Positions 23,305 to 34,722 of a stretch of 63,257 nucleotides of DNA are shown piece by piece. Origin of the DNA: Bimuria novae-zelandiae CBS 107.79 (lineage: Eukaryota > Ascomycota > Dothideomycetes > Pleosporales > Didymosphaeriaceae); NCBI GenBank assembly GCA_010015655.1, contig ML976745.1, positions 250,851 to 314,107 on the forward strand. Direction: 5' to 3'. The position numbers and the translations under genes are program-made. Numbering within the stretch: position 1 is the first letter of the stretch; the number at the start of each line of letters is the position of its first letter. The notes below the pieces were generated by a model that saw nothing but the letters and a program-made list of their open reading frames with translations, had not been told where the DNA came from and did not search any database.

Positions 23305-26300
23305 ATGGCGGCCGTACACAACAGCACCAACGGCGTGAACGGCGCGTCGTTCCCTCCGGCGCGTTTCTCCAAGGTGCCCGAATCGATTTCAGTCCCCGTC
23401 GCTGACGAAGATGGCATCGCCGACATCGACCTCGAGCTGGGTGACATGATTGAGGATGACCCGACCGAACTCCTCACATTGCTGGAAACGGAGCAGAGCG
23501 CCAAATCCACCTGGGTCACGGTCGCCATAGCATACGCCAAACACAAGAAGCTGGACGTAGCAATCGAGGTGCTCGCCAAGGCTATCCAGGTCTTCGCCCA
23601 TGCGCGCAGCGACGACAAGCTCAGCATCCTCAATGCGACGTGCTGGCTGTATCTGCTCAAGTGTCGCGAGGCCCCGCGTGTCAATACCGGTGGGTGATTT
23701 GCTTTGGGAAAATCTAATCGAGTAGAGACTGATGGTTACAGACAACGACCCGGCAGTCCAGATCAAGGACCACTTTCTGCAGGCCGCCACCAGCGTGATC
23801 AACGATGCCTCGCGCATCAGTCCCTCGTACCCGCCCCTCTTTCTCGCGCGCGGCGTGCTCTACCTCCTCCGTGCCTCCATGGCGAAGCAGAATCCCTCCA
23901 CTACAGGCGGCCCGAATGCTGTAAACACCGAGCGCATGGACACGCTGAAGCAGGCTGCCAAGTGTTTCGAGGATGCCATCCGGGCGTCAGGCGGCAGAAA
24001 CCTCATGGCAAAAATGGGCAGGGCTAGGGTCAGCTTTTCCATGGGCAAATACGCAGATGCTTTGAAAGGATATCAGAACATCTTGGAGGGCTCGCCTGGC
24101 CTGATTGACCCGGACCCGCGCATCGGCATTGGCTGCTGCTTCTGGCAGCTCGGCTTCAAAGATGATGCCGCCACTGCGTGGCAACGTTCGCTCGATCTGA
24201 ACCCTCAGTCAAAAGTCGCCATGACGCTGCTTGGCCTCCACACCTTGAGCAAGACGTCCAATCTTCCCGCGTCAGACCCCGATTTCCTCAAAGCAGTCTC
24301 AAAGGCCATTCCCGGCTTCATCGTTCCGTCTCTGAAATTGGACAACAAATATCCACTCACCTGCGTCACGCTTAGCAAGTGGTACAGGGGAGAAGTCGAC
24401 AAGGTGCAAATACTGGCCCGGCGTGCCATTGATCTCACCGACGTCAATGCTATAGCCAGTGACGGCTGGTACCAACTCGCTAGATCCGAGCATCAGCATG
24501 GTGATGCAAACAAGGCGGCCGACTACTATCACAAGTCCGACCTCGCCCGTGGAGGCGATAATGCTGGATACATACCCGCCAAATTTGGGTCCGCTCAATT
24601 AAGGGTACTACGGCACGACTACGATGGCGCCAAGTTTCGGCTGGAGAAGATCTTGCAACAGCATTCGCCTGTTGTGGAGGCACAAACTCTCCTGGGTACC
24701 TTGTACGCCGAAGACGTCTTCTCCGGACAAGCAGCAAAGGATGACAAGTCGGCAGCACTGAAAAAAGCCCTAAAATATTTGGAAGATGTGCAAAAATCAT
24801 GGAAGGATCCGAAGAGGAGGATACAGCCCGACCCTTCAGTTCTGCTCAATTTGGCTCGACTGTACGAGGCTGACCACCCAGAAAAGAGTCTCAAGTGTCT
24901 CGAAGAGGTTGAGCAGATCGAGATAAGCGAGATACTTGGGAATAAGGACTTCGAGTACATCAAGGACATTGAAAACGAAGCAGAGAAGAAGAACGCGCTT
25001 CGCGAGCTCTTGCCCCCGCAATTGCTCAATAACATGGCCTGTTTCCACTACCAAGCTGAGCGCTATCTTCCCGCACGAGAATTGTTCCAGGCAGCGCTTC
25101 AGGGTTGTGTCAAGGCAGCCGAGAGTGACGAGACGATCGACACGGATGCGCTTGTCACTTCAATCAGCTACAACTTGGGTCGCACTTATGAGGCTGAAGG
25201 CATGTTGGACGAAGCGAAGGATGTATTTGAAGGTCTGCGAAAACGTCATCCAAACTACATTGACGCACAGATCCGCCTTGCCTACATTGCCCTACGGCAA
25301 CAACCCACAGACGAGGGCCCTAGAGCCGTCAAAGACCTCGTCAAAACCAACGAGGACAATCTGGAGGTTCGTGCACTGTATGGCTGGTACGCGAACAAGT
25401 CCAAGAAGCGAGGCGTTCCATTTCAAGAAGATCAAGAGCAGCGGCACTACAAGCACACGTTGCAAAAATTCGACAAGCACGACACATATTCTCTGACAGG
25501 CATGGGCAACATTCACCTCGCTATTGCCCGTGAGATGCGACGAGACACTGAGCAGGACAAGGAGAAGAAGCGGAAAATGTACGAGCGCGCTGTCGAATTT
25601 TTCAATAAGGTGTTGGAGCTGGACCCGCGGAACGCGTATGCAGCACAGGGCATCGCAATCGCTTTGGCAGAGGACAAAAAGGATCATTCGACCAGTCTTC
25701 AAATCTTCACGAAAGTCAAGGAAACTCTCAAAGATTTCAACGTGTATATGAACTTGGGACACACGTTTGGCGAACTAAAACAGTATGCTCGCGCAATCGA
25801 GAATGTAAGTACGACATCAGCCATTATCATCACCTACTGACACACCACAGTACGAGATAGCGTTGTCCAAAAAGCCGAACGATCTGAATATCATAGCATG
25901 CCTCGGCCGCGCCTGGTTCATCCGTGGGAAATCTGATCAAAGTCTCTCCCACATGAAGACTGCGCTCAATTACTCCCAGCAGGCTCTCAAAATCGCCCCC
26001 AACCAAAACCATTTCCAGTTCAACGTCGCCTTTGTCCAGTTCCAAATTGCTCAACTCGTCTATACCCTCAAGGAGACCCAACGCACGCTCGCTGACGTCG
26101 AAGAAGCACAGCTGGGTCTAGAAGAAGCAATCAAGATGTTTGAAAGTGTCGCTACCTCGGACTCTCCGCCCTACCCCAAGGACGACATCATCCAGCGCGC
26201 AAACATGGGTCGCAACACAATGGCTAAACAGCTTCAGCGGAGCCACGACAAGCAAGCTGAGTACGAGAAGCAGAATGCGGATAAAATACAGCAAGCGCGT

Positions 26301-26975
26301 GAGGTGCGCGAAGCCGAGTTGAAGAAGAGGGAGGAGGCGAAGCGCAAGGAGAAAGAGGAGCAAGAGGAGCGAGCACGCAAGATCCTAGAGGAGCGCCGCA
26401 AACTCGAGGAGCGCGATAGAGAGTACATGGAGCGCCGCATCGAGGAAGAGCGGCGGCGCCAGGAGCTCATCGACGACAGCGAGATGCGCAAATCGGAGCG
26501 GAGAGTCAAGGGCAAGGGCAGCAAGCGCAAGAAGAAGGGCGAAGACGATTCGGAGACGGAAGCGGGTGGCTCGGACTCGGACGCTAGCGCTAAGCCGCGT
26601 CGTAGGAGGAATAAGAGCACGGGGGCTTCGGGCACGGATGGTGTCTCGGATGAAGAGCGTCCTAGGACTAAGAAGAGGAAGTTGGCCCGTAAGGGCGAGC
26701 CTGTGGGCAAGTACAAGTCCTCGGAATTCGTTGCCTCGGACGACGAGGACGAGGAGCTCCCGGATGCGCCGACATCTGCGCCAGCGGATGAGGACGCCGC
26801 GGATAAACCTGATAGCGAGAGTGGCGATGAAGGTGTCACGGCGCCGAGGGGCGGTGGACGGAAACGCGTCGTTGATGACGAAGATGAGGATGACGATGTT
26901 GCAGCGCCGGCAACGGCTCCGTCGGCAAATGGCGAGGTGGCACCGGCTGCGGTCGACGACGACGAGGACGAGTAG
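23305..26975 (+). CDS. CTR9: Paf1-complex subunit Ctr9 (TPR protein)
   Basis: Ctr9 is the scaffold of the Paf1 complex, which travels with RNA polymerase II and supports H2B ubiquitylation and H3K4/K36 methylation. Exons 23,305-23,689, 23,742-25,804 and 25,851-26,975 encode 1,190 residues, typical length. The N-terminus carries the family's conserved start (DIDLELGDMIEDDPTELLTLL, around residue 32). TPR repeats cover most of residues ~60-900 (for example LGRTYEAEGMLDEAKDVFEGL, GMGNIHLAIARE). The C-terminus is a charged coiled coil (~950-1,020, Glu/Arg/Lys) followed by an acidic Asp/Glu-Ser tail ending DDDEDE. Introns are 52 bp (GTGGGT...ACAG) and 46 bp (GTAAGT...ACAG). Intact. Confidence 0.95.
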
Positions 26976-27326
26976 TCCTCTCCACTTTGCGCGGGAATTC
27001 CCCTTTTGGGCATTTATCTACATTTTCTTGCATTAGCGTCGAGGTGTTTTGGGTGCGTCGATCGGTATGGATGGGATATTTGTATACCGGATTTTCAAAA
27101 GGGAATGTGCATAGTATGTAGGTCTCAACAGACTAAGTCCTGGATTGTGATGATTCATCCGGGATGCACTCGTGGTTGTGATGGTGATTGACTCGTGTGT
27201 AACGTGGTATATGCAGTGATGGTGCGGCTTGGAAGTGGACTATGGCGGACCTCCTCAGAACAGAAATAATGCGTATGGAGTTGACCTAGACCAAAAATGA
27301 GAGCGAATAATTCTTGTCCCAAGTTT
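26976..27326. other. Convergent intergenic region CTR9 / F-box-like gene
   Basis: 351 bp holding the 3' untranslated regions of two convergent genes; nothing else recognised. Confidence 0.6.
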
Positions 27327-28355
27327 TTAACTCGCCGCTATGAGGTTACACTCCTCCGGCGTCGCCATCTCCCACTCAACGCCCAATTCCAGCAGGAAAC
27401 TCAACCGATCCTTCCAAAACGCGGCTTGATGTTCCAGGAACACCAATGTGATACGGTGGTGAATCCCCTTACTCGCTGGACGGGGCAGCCGTGTAAGCGT
27501 CAAACCTTGCCATACCTGATAGACAAATTCCTTTAAATTCATTGCTATCTTCTTCGCCTCCTTTTCATTGCATTCAGGTCCCAACGTCCAGTGCACCGCA
27601 ATGCGGACATTAATCTCCGGCTTCAGGCGGAGCCGGAGAAGCGTCGTTTGCAGAAACGTTTTGGCGGTTCGGTCGTCGCTTGTGCAGATTCCGTCTGTGA
27701 AGATCCAAAACCGTTTCCCACGTGCAGGGAGATTATAGCAGAGAGTCGAGATACCGGTCCTGAGGATTGTGTCGTGCAGAGGCGCCGTCCAGCTTCTCCG
27801 TGCGGTAGAGGTCCGCTGATGCTCTATGTCGAGCGAATACACTACGTCGATAGCCTTGAGCAACGCTAGTAGGTAGTATTTAGCATCGTAGTAGTGGGAA
27901 AAGTAGTAAGGGGTGGAGTAGCCGGTATATCTGAGCGCCTCCCAGTTTGCGAAAAGAGTAAAAACTTTTGTAGCGCTGCGGACGACGAACGCGGAGCTTG
28001 CGTCGTTTTCCCAGACGGGGCCGTTGCGGAGGAGCGCCAGGGCGCACGAGGTGTCTTCGTAGTATATCCAGTGGTCGCGGTGCAGGAGCCGGTGGTATTT
28101 CGAGTTGTACAGAACCGAGCCGTCATAATGGAGGACGTCACGAGTTACGAGCTCGTTATAGATCATGTGGCGGATCTCTTGGGGTAGACCTCGTTGTTCT
28201 GGTCCGGGAAAGAAACTCACCGACGACGAGGAGCCTTTGGAGAGAGGTGTGCAGGCGCGTTTTTTGCTAGACGACGGCATATCCTTGGCTTTCTTTCGCC
28301 ATGTCTGCGATTTTTTCAAGCAGCTTTTTTCATTGTCTGCGGGCGGTGCAGCCAT
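27327..28355 (-). CDS. F-box/2EXR-like hypothetical protein
   Basis: Single-exon frame of 342 residues. After a Lys/Ser-rich N-terminus, residues ~57-70 read LPQEIRHMIYNELV, the hallmark of the large fungal 2EXR/F-box-like family (LPxEIRxxIY). The rest (KVFTLFANWEALRYTGYST, later ISTLCYNLPARGKRFWIF) has no motif I can name. Such proteins are presumed adaptors for ubiquitin ligases or are of unknown role. A GTGAGT...CCAG pair inside (~28,195-28,220) is only ~22 bp apart, too short to be an intron. Function is unproven. Confidence 0.72.
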   Translation of the reverse strand: MAAPPADNEKSCLKKSQTWRKKAKDMPSSSKKRACTPLSKGSSSSVSFFPGPEQRGLPQEIRHMIYNELVTRDVLHYDGSVLYNSKYHRLLHRDHWIYYEDTSCALALLRNGPVWENDASSAFVVRSATKVFTLFANWEALRYTGYSTPYYFSHYYDAKYYLLALLKAIDVVYSLDIEHQRTSTARRSWTAPLHDTILRTGISTLCYNLPARGKRFWIFTDGICTSDDRTAKTFLQTTLLRLRLKPEINVRIAVHWTLGPECNEKEAKKIAMNLKEFVYQVWQGLTLTRLPRPASKGIHHRITLVFLEHQAAFWKDRLSFLLELGVEWEMATPEECNLIAAS

Positions 28356-29487
28356 CGCGAAGGTTGAAGCTGCGTCGAAAGGTACCTAGGTACGGTCGAA
28401 GATGCAACGCAGCGAGAGTTCGCAGTATCCACGCGGACACCCGGGACTGAGATAATATGTTTTGCGTCTCGCAGTAGTTTCGGGGTTCGTCTGCGTTCTT
28501 CGCTGTTGCTTCTTTATGTCGTCATCCACAGAAAGGAGCGGCGGGCTCAATATGAGAACTAGCGAGCTTTGTAGAGGTTTAAAGCGTATTTGAGGGCGTG
28601 AAAGTGGAAGTTCCAGAGGAATGAGGAGTAAGGTAAGACTTCTAAAGTTTAAATGCAATTTGAAAGGGAACGTGTAACGTGTAACGTGATTCGTCTACCC
28701 CAACAGTTTGTACATCGTCCCAACCACAGGCCACGTTTTCAACGTCGCTGGTCCCCTCGACCGTTCTCATCTCGCATGTGGTTAAATTTACGACACAGAT
28801 ATCACTATACCACTAAAACGGACGTAAAAACGCAAGCTGAAAGAAGGAAGGCAAGTTCAATGATAACAGTAAAGCGCACCTGCAGCATCGCGAACACCGT
28901 TCGTTTCTTGCCTGGATGGTTCTAGTGTCCCACGGTGGAGCTACGGTTTCTCAAAATGGGCAGGCACGCGTTTCGTCTCTGCCATCAATGTTAGTTGCGC
29001 GCAATTCCGCATATCCCGTGGAAGCTCCATACAGATATGCCCATAGCTATCAGCCTCCCCAATCACCGAACGACTCAGCAGCAAGTGAGCCGTTCGCAAC
29101 GTTGAGCAGTCTCAAACGGATATACATATCACCTTAACAGAGGCGTATATATATTATTTTAAGGAAGTGAATTTAGTTGAATCAAATAAAAACTCCGTTC
29201 TTTGAGCCAGCACCTTGAAGTGGCTTTTAGTTTTGCTACTTTTTGGGAGAAGAAGAGGGATGAGGGCACAACTCATTCACTTAACTTAGGAGGGGCTATG
29301 AAGGCCGCCTGTTCGAGTCCGCGTTAGGACGACAAGATTTTTTTTTTGCACAATACCAATCTCATTTGGAGCTTCGCAAGCTTCTGCTGTAAAACGCATG
29401 AAGAAGAACTCCATTTGTCCTGAATAGCTTGATTGCACAATGCTAATAATAGTATGATTGCGAGGACGAAGGAGGATCAGTCACTCA
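28356..29487. other. Intergenic region with a Pol III-like box pair
   Basis: 1.1 kb without a credible gene. At 29,283-29,294 TAACTTAGGAGG fits the A-box consensus at 11 of 12 positions and a B-box-like GTTCGAGTCC follows at ~29,312, with a run of nine or more T at ~29,339. The spacing is shorter than in a tRNA gene and no acceptor stem can be drawn. AT-rich patch at 29,130-29,230. Confidence 0.4.
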
Positions 29488-31053
29488 TTAAGGTTCCTCC
29501 CTCCTCTCCGCCCACTCAACCCACCGCTTAACCACCTTGTCCACGCCCTTCAATCCCTCCTTCGTAGCGTCAACCTCAAACCACTCTCTATGCTCCTTCC
29601 CGCACACCTCGCACTTCTTCATAACGCGCTGACTCGCAAGCTCGATATGAATCAAGCGCTCCACGCGATGCGCGTGCGGGACTTTCCTCACGCCGTCCGC
29701 CACGCTCCCAGACGGGCGCTGAGTATTGTAGCTCGGGCGTCGCGAATGCGCTGGGGAAGCCTGTGGCGACGGCGACGGCGTTGACGGCACGTACGGGTAG
29801 TACCGCACAAGGGAGAGGCTGTAGCCGCACTGGCGCGTCCATTCGTGCATGCGGCGTGTTACGTTGTTGGCGCGACCGATCTTGAGAAGGATGGTGTTTT
29901 TCTCGTCTGTGCCTGTGGCTGCGTTGCCTGAGCGGCTGCGCGTGGTGTCTGGGCGGGGCCGCTGCGGTTGCTTGACCGAATACTGGCGTAGGACGTCTGA
30001 GGTACGTCGGCCTTGCTCGGGGCGCGTGGGTGGCGCGAGGAGGGTCGATGCCGTAGATGAAGGCGCAGGGCCGAGTGATTCTGGGGTCAGCCAGAAGATG
30101 TAGATGTAGCCTTCTTCGTCTTTCTCGGAGATGGGCTTCGATAGCTCGACAAGCAGCGCGGATGCTGTCTGGGGCGAAGCAGTGCTTGGGATGTATGAAA
30201 GGAGCATTGAGGTTTCTGAGGGTCGCGAGGACTTGTTAAGCGGTCGAGCGAGCTTTTCGCTGAGCGGCTTTTGTGCGGGCGCATTGGTGGCAGTTGAACG
30301 CGGCGCCGAGCTGGGAACTGTGCTGTTGCTCGGTCGACTTTGATGCGTTCGTGGAGGAGCTTGCGGTCTTGGAGCCTCAGACATCTGAGGAGCTACCGGT
30401 GGGTTTGGCTGCTCTTGATCCCGCCTCTTGTGCCTCACTACCTCCACGTAGTCGTCATCCGCCGAACCACAGCACAGTGATGCCCAGAAGCTTTGTTTCT
30501 TTCGTTGTGGTCGTACTTCTGGCCGTTGGCTGGTACGTCTTCTTCTCTCCGCCATGACGTCGCTCGGAACCGACATCAAAGGACCCTGGACTTGATCCCA
30601 TGTTGGCGGTCTGTTGATGCGTTTCTGAGGCCTCCCCGCCGAACCTTCTGTTCTACTCTGTCTCCGTCTCCGCTGCGGTGCAGGTTCTGGCTCCCCGACA
30701 TCTAGCACTCCGAGTCGAGCAACCAGGGTGTCTATACTGTTCCGTTCCCGCAGAGGATATATCTGCGTGTCCTGCCTGTTCGGCCCCGTAGCATTCGCAG
30801 CCATAAGATGCTCTGCCTGATCCTTATGTTGCCAACAAAAGAAGGCCGCTGCACCCGTCTCTTCATCATCATCGTCGTCACTAATCACTGACGCGACCGC
30901 CAACACACCGCCGTCATGTGAAGTATCTCGGGCATCGATCGCGCGTCTACACGGTCGCCCCGACTTGGTGATACCTTTACAGGTTGTAGCCGGGTTTCGC
31001 GAGTCCGAGCGAGGAATGAGCGATTCCGGCGTTCGTCCGGTAAAGAATGCCAT
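29488..31053 (-). CDS. T5orf172/GIY-YIG-like domain protein (Mug113 type)
   Basis: Intronless frame of 521 residues. Residues 25-76 carry CKGITKSGRPC and FCWQH, a short Cys/His zinc-binding-like motif common in this fungal group. A long Arg/Pro/Ser-rich disordered stretch follows (120-300). The C-terminal half holds the T5orf172 domain: GYIYIFWLTPE (315-325), LLKIGRANNVTRRMHEW (390-405), VPHAHRVERLIHIEL (458-472) and CEVCGKEHREWFEV (481-494). The domain is related to GIY-YIG nucleases and is found in S. pombe Mug113, up-regulated in meiosis. Ser/Pro insertions separate the parts of the domain (328-385, 424-455). Whether it is an active nuclease is unknown. Confidence 0.82.
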   Translation of the reverse strand: MAFFTGRTPESLIPRSDSRNPATTCKGITKSGRPCRRAIDARDTSHDGGVLAVASVISDDDDDEETGAAAFFCWQHKDQAEHLMAANATGPNRQDTQIYPLRERNSIDTLVARLGVLDVGEPEPAPQRRRRQSRTEGSAGRPQKRINRPPTWDQVQGPLMSVPSDVMAERRRRTSQRPEVRPQRKKQSFWASLCCGSADDDYVEVVRHKRRDQEQPNPPVAPQMSEAPRPQAPPRTHQSRPSNSTVPSSAPRSTATNAPAQKPLSEKLARPLNKSSRPSETSMLLSYIPSTASPQTASALLVELSKPISEKDEEGYIYIFWLTPESLGPAPSSTASTLLAPPTRPEQGRRTSDVLRQYSVKQPQRPRPDTTRSRSGNAATGTDEKNTILLKIGRANNVTRRMHEWTRQCGYSLSLVRYYPYVPSTPSPSPQASPAHSRRPSYNTQRPSGSVADGVRKVPHAHRVERLIHIELASQRVMKKCEVCGKEHREWFEVDATKEGLKGVDKVVKRWVEWAERREEP

Positions 31054-33541
31054 TGTGGGTCTCGTGAGTTGACGCTCTGGGTATGTTGATGCCTACGGTG
31101 AGATCAGTGCAGATATAGATATGTCCGCGAACGAAAGTGAACAGGCGGTGAGAACTTTCACAACAGACGTCACGGCGGCATAGCGTAGGTAAAAGAGGGA
31201 ACTTCGGAAAGGGGATCAAGGTATATGATGCATTTTGAGGCTATGTAGGCGCTTAAGCAAGCATGCTGTCGCGCCGTGTGGATGAAAAGTGGATGGCGGG
31301 GTGTTGACTCGAGTTCAAATCGCGTGGCAGGCGCGTGGCTCAGTCGGGCGCCACTGTGGCTGAATACTCGCTCAACAGCCTATCAGGAATGCGACTGTAA
31401 ACGACGGCGCTCGGAGGGTGCTGAATTGCCTAACCGGGAAGTTTCATCCTGGGAAACAACCCTCTCATACGTAGAAGAAGAATGCAGAAGTGAATACTTC
31501 AGCATAGAGAGTCATGTAACTCAAAGGTGTATAGCAGGTTAAGGCTCCCCGAAATTCTGCCACACGCTCTCCCACCGAGATAAGCAACGCTCAGATCTCC
31601 GCGATAAAAAGCACGAAAACATCAACGAAGAAGACTTGATGGGCGCCCGTGAGGCAGCATAAGCTCACTGCGACGAACGTGGATTAACGATATGGATGCT
31701 TCGAGACCAGTGCCACCCGTTTCTTCATACGTTGACATTGTACAGTATTGCAGTCAGACCAGCATAAGACTGCCGACGCGGCGAATGATCGCTCTCACGG
31801 TCTCACTGAAGGTATAGCTTTTCAAGGGCACTAGGTATAAAGGATCCAAAACATGTAGTGTCATGTGGTTAGGGTCGCTCAGATATTCGACTATTCTGTG
31901 CCAAGCAGGGTGGCTACACAGCTGGGGAGACGTGGTCCAAGCAGTGCAGCATGATTTGTAGGTGAGAAACCGAGGTAACTACTGTAGCATAATTGTACGA
32001 AGCATGTAATGTTTGACATATAGCCTTCTCCGCTTTCCATGAAGTCGATGCCTGGGTGAACAATAGGCGAGATTGTATGAAGTTGGTTGTCTGCGTACGA
32101 CACACTACTGCTAGAAGTCGTCCAGTCATTCGAGCATGCTTCTCTTGTCCGTGCAACTACCATCGTGTTGTCGTTGGCTGAAAAGATTCGTTGCGGTGAT
32201 GCAAGCCCGCCACAAAATGATAGCTTATCGTCAGGAGCCGATCTTGAGAGCGGACCCATCCACGATGGGCGAGGACATCCTGGTTAATCTGTGTATGAGC
32301 ATTGGGTCCAGTCACGTTCAAATGAACATTGGAAGCAATGTCGATCCGTGGTTTAGATACGTTGGTAGATTTGGGTCGATAAGCTCTTTGTCTCCTACAA
32401 CAAGTGTTATAATTCATGGCCCCCTCCATGGGGACCCCGGCTTAGTACTAATCGTTTAATTTTGACTTGGGACTTCATAGGTGCCTGTTGAACATCGCGG
32501 GGACGGTACTGTCGATCCCGGTCCCGCGTCACCGTAAGCCCGCGCTGACTGCGTACATTTCCGCAAGCGATGGAGTACGATTCTGTTAACGCGAAACGTG
32601 AGTCCCACGTATTTGAACGTATATCGTGGATGTTGCCAGTTGATGGTGTGGTTTCATGTCGTGAACCGTCGCGCCATGATCGAGCAACGAATCGGCGTTC
32701 GGCGCTCTGGAGATCACGTTATTATGCTTTGCAAAAGACCGTACTGACCCACTTCTAGCGTATTTTGAGGCACGACTAAGTAGATTCAAGTATAGCTAAC
32801 CTTGTCCTTTTTTTATAGCTATATATCTTAATAACCTTTTTATAATAAATTTTAAAAACTTAGTAGAATATAGAGTTAAATTACCTCTATACTAAATAAA
32901 ATTTCTAGAGATATCGATACAGAGATCAAGGAGATAAAAGAGAAAACAATATTCTTATCTCTGATTTGCTGTGCGGGTGGGTCGGTACGGTCTTATGCAA
33001 AGCATCAATAATAAAATTGGAGGGAGCGCTTCATCCCACGATTTGTTTGATCGCCAACATGTTCATCTCACGACCCACATGAGTCCATGTCTTTCATCTC
33101 GCCAAGCAACATGACGATCCCCAAAGCACACAAGTCTAGAACGGTGGCGTTCGGGGGAGCGTTGGAGAGGCTCCACGAAATTGACGGTCGCCATGTGCGG
33201 TCCACCTCGGGCGGCCCGTAAATTTCCACAGGTGTTGACCGTAGATGAGCAGATTAGGCATATGTAGGTAGCGGTCGTCGCTTTCTCTCGGTTCTTCTAG
33301 CCTCACCTCAGGTCTCTCACACTCATTTTCACTTTTGCGAGCCGCTGCGCTGTGCTTCCATTCGTTGTATCTATCTGTCTTCACCTCGGGTCCCATAGAC
33401 TCGCATTCGCTCTTTTAGCAGATTCAACTTCATTTTTGCACTCTTTACAACGCGCTAGTGCGTTTGCTCGAAGCATCAAGACCTTTTTTGTTGTCACCGC
33501 ATACGCTCAACCACAATCCAACCACAACATCAGTCGCCAAC
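31054..33541. other. Intergenic region; small AT-rich relic inside
   Basis: 2.5 kb without a credible gene; short open frames overlap on both strands and share no domain. A ~140-bp AT-rich islet (32,790-32,925) is listed separately. The last few hundred bases are C/T-rich and probably the promoter of the expansin-like gene. Confidence 0.5.
32790..32925. repeat. Small RIP-like AT-rich islet
   Basis: An isolated TpA-rich patch with the same look as the transposon blocks, set in GC-normal DNA. Too short to assign; likely a transposon fragment. Confidence 0.4.
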
Positions 33542-34722
33542 ATGAAGTCTTTCGCGGCGATGCTGCCCCTCGCGGGCCTTGCTCTTGCGCAAGGACAGTG
33601 CGCACCCGGTATTACCTACACGGTAACGTCGACTGCGAAGGTCACCGTCACCGTACAGCCATCGTCGTACGCCGCGCCGTCCGAGATTGTCACTCCGGCC
33701 ACCCAGGAAACGAAGCCGTTGCCCACATCAGATGCTCCCTACTATCCCATTAGCAATTCCACCACCAACGGACCTTCCGGTACCGGTACCAACTATCCTA
33801 CACATACGCCTCACGTTCCCTCCACCTTTGATACCTATGTGCTGCCGAGTTCAGACCTAGTCTCATCCTCCACTTCAAGCAAGAAGATCAAGACCGTCTA
33901 TATCGTTCCCTCGCTAGTGGAGGAGACCCCTTCGAGCTCGCCAGCCGCTGCTGCTCCGACCAAGGCAGCTCCCGCTCCCGTTGAGTCTTCCCCAGTTGCT
34001 GCTCCCGTCGAGTCCGCCCCGGCTGCCGCGCCTGTAGCCGACACTTCGTCGGGGGCTACGTCGAGCGCAGCTGGCTCGGTTAAGGGCGAGGCTTCATTCT
34101 ATGGCGGAAACATCGCTGGCGGAGCTTGTTCATTCAGTGGATACACTATTCCCTCCAACCTCTTCGGAACCGCATTCGGAGGAAACTGGGATGCCACGAA
34201 GTGCGGTGTCTGTGTCGCGGTCACCAACGCTGCCGGCAAAACGATCAAGGCTATGGTGAGTACCCTCCACGCCAGTCCCATGCCTTCAGAACGCCAGCTA
34301 ACCAATCCCAGGTCGTCGACCAATGCCCCGAATGCGCCGCCTCCAAGCTAGACCTCTTCGAGTCGGCCTTCACCCAGCTCGGCACCAAGTCCGCCGGCAT
34401 CATCCCCATCTCGTACGACATCGTGCCCTGCGGCATCACGTCTCCGCTCGTCCTCAAGAACAAGGAGGGTACCTCACCCTACTGGTTCAGCATGCAAGTC
34501 ATGAACTCCAACGTCGCCGTGTCTAAGCTCGAAGTCTCGACCGACAGCGGCAAGACCTGGAAGTCCACCACGCGCAGCGCGTACAACTTCTTCGAGAACC
34601 CCGCCGGCTACGGCACGAGCAGCGTGGACGTCAAGGTCACGGCTACGAACGGAAAGAGCGTTGTTGTGAAGAATGTGAGCGTCGCGCCGAACGCGAAGAT
34701 GACGGCGGGTAGCAACTTTTAA
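33542..34722 (+). CDS. Secreted expansin-like (double-psi beta-barrel) protein
   Basis: Exons 33,542-34,255 and 34,312-34,722 (56-bp intron, GTGAGT, GCTAAC branch, CCCAG) encode 374 residues. Residues 1-17 (MKSFAAMLPLAGLALAQ) are a signal peptide. Residues ~50-180 form a Ser/Thr/Pro/Ala-rich, probably O-glycosylated linker. From ~182 the expansin/RlpA-type barrel begins: GEASFYGGN, ACSFSGYTIP, CGVCVAVTNAAGK, VVDQCPECAASKLDLFESAF, then a second beta domain ending ATNGKSVVVKNVSVAPN. This is the architecture of the Asp f 7-like fungal cell-wall protein group. It probably acts at the cell wall or on plant polysaccharide; hydrolytic activity is not expected. The start at 33,542 is chosen because it opens directly on the signal peptide. 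Confidence 0.9.

Noticed and set aside
28195..28220. GTGAGT...CCAG pair in the F-box-like gene
   Set aside because: Only ~22 bp, too short for a fungal intron, and the frame reads through.
31325..31350. Perfect A-box match TGGCTCAGTCGG
   Set aside because: No B-box at tRNA spacing downstream and no cloverleaf.
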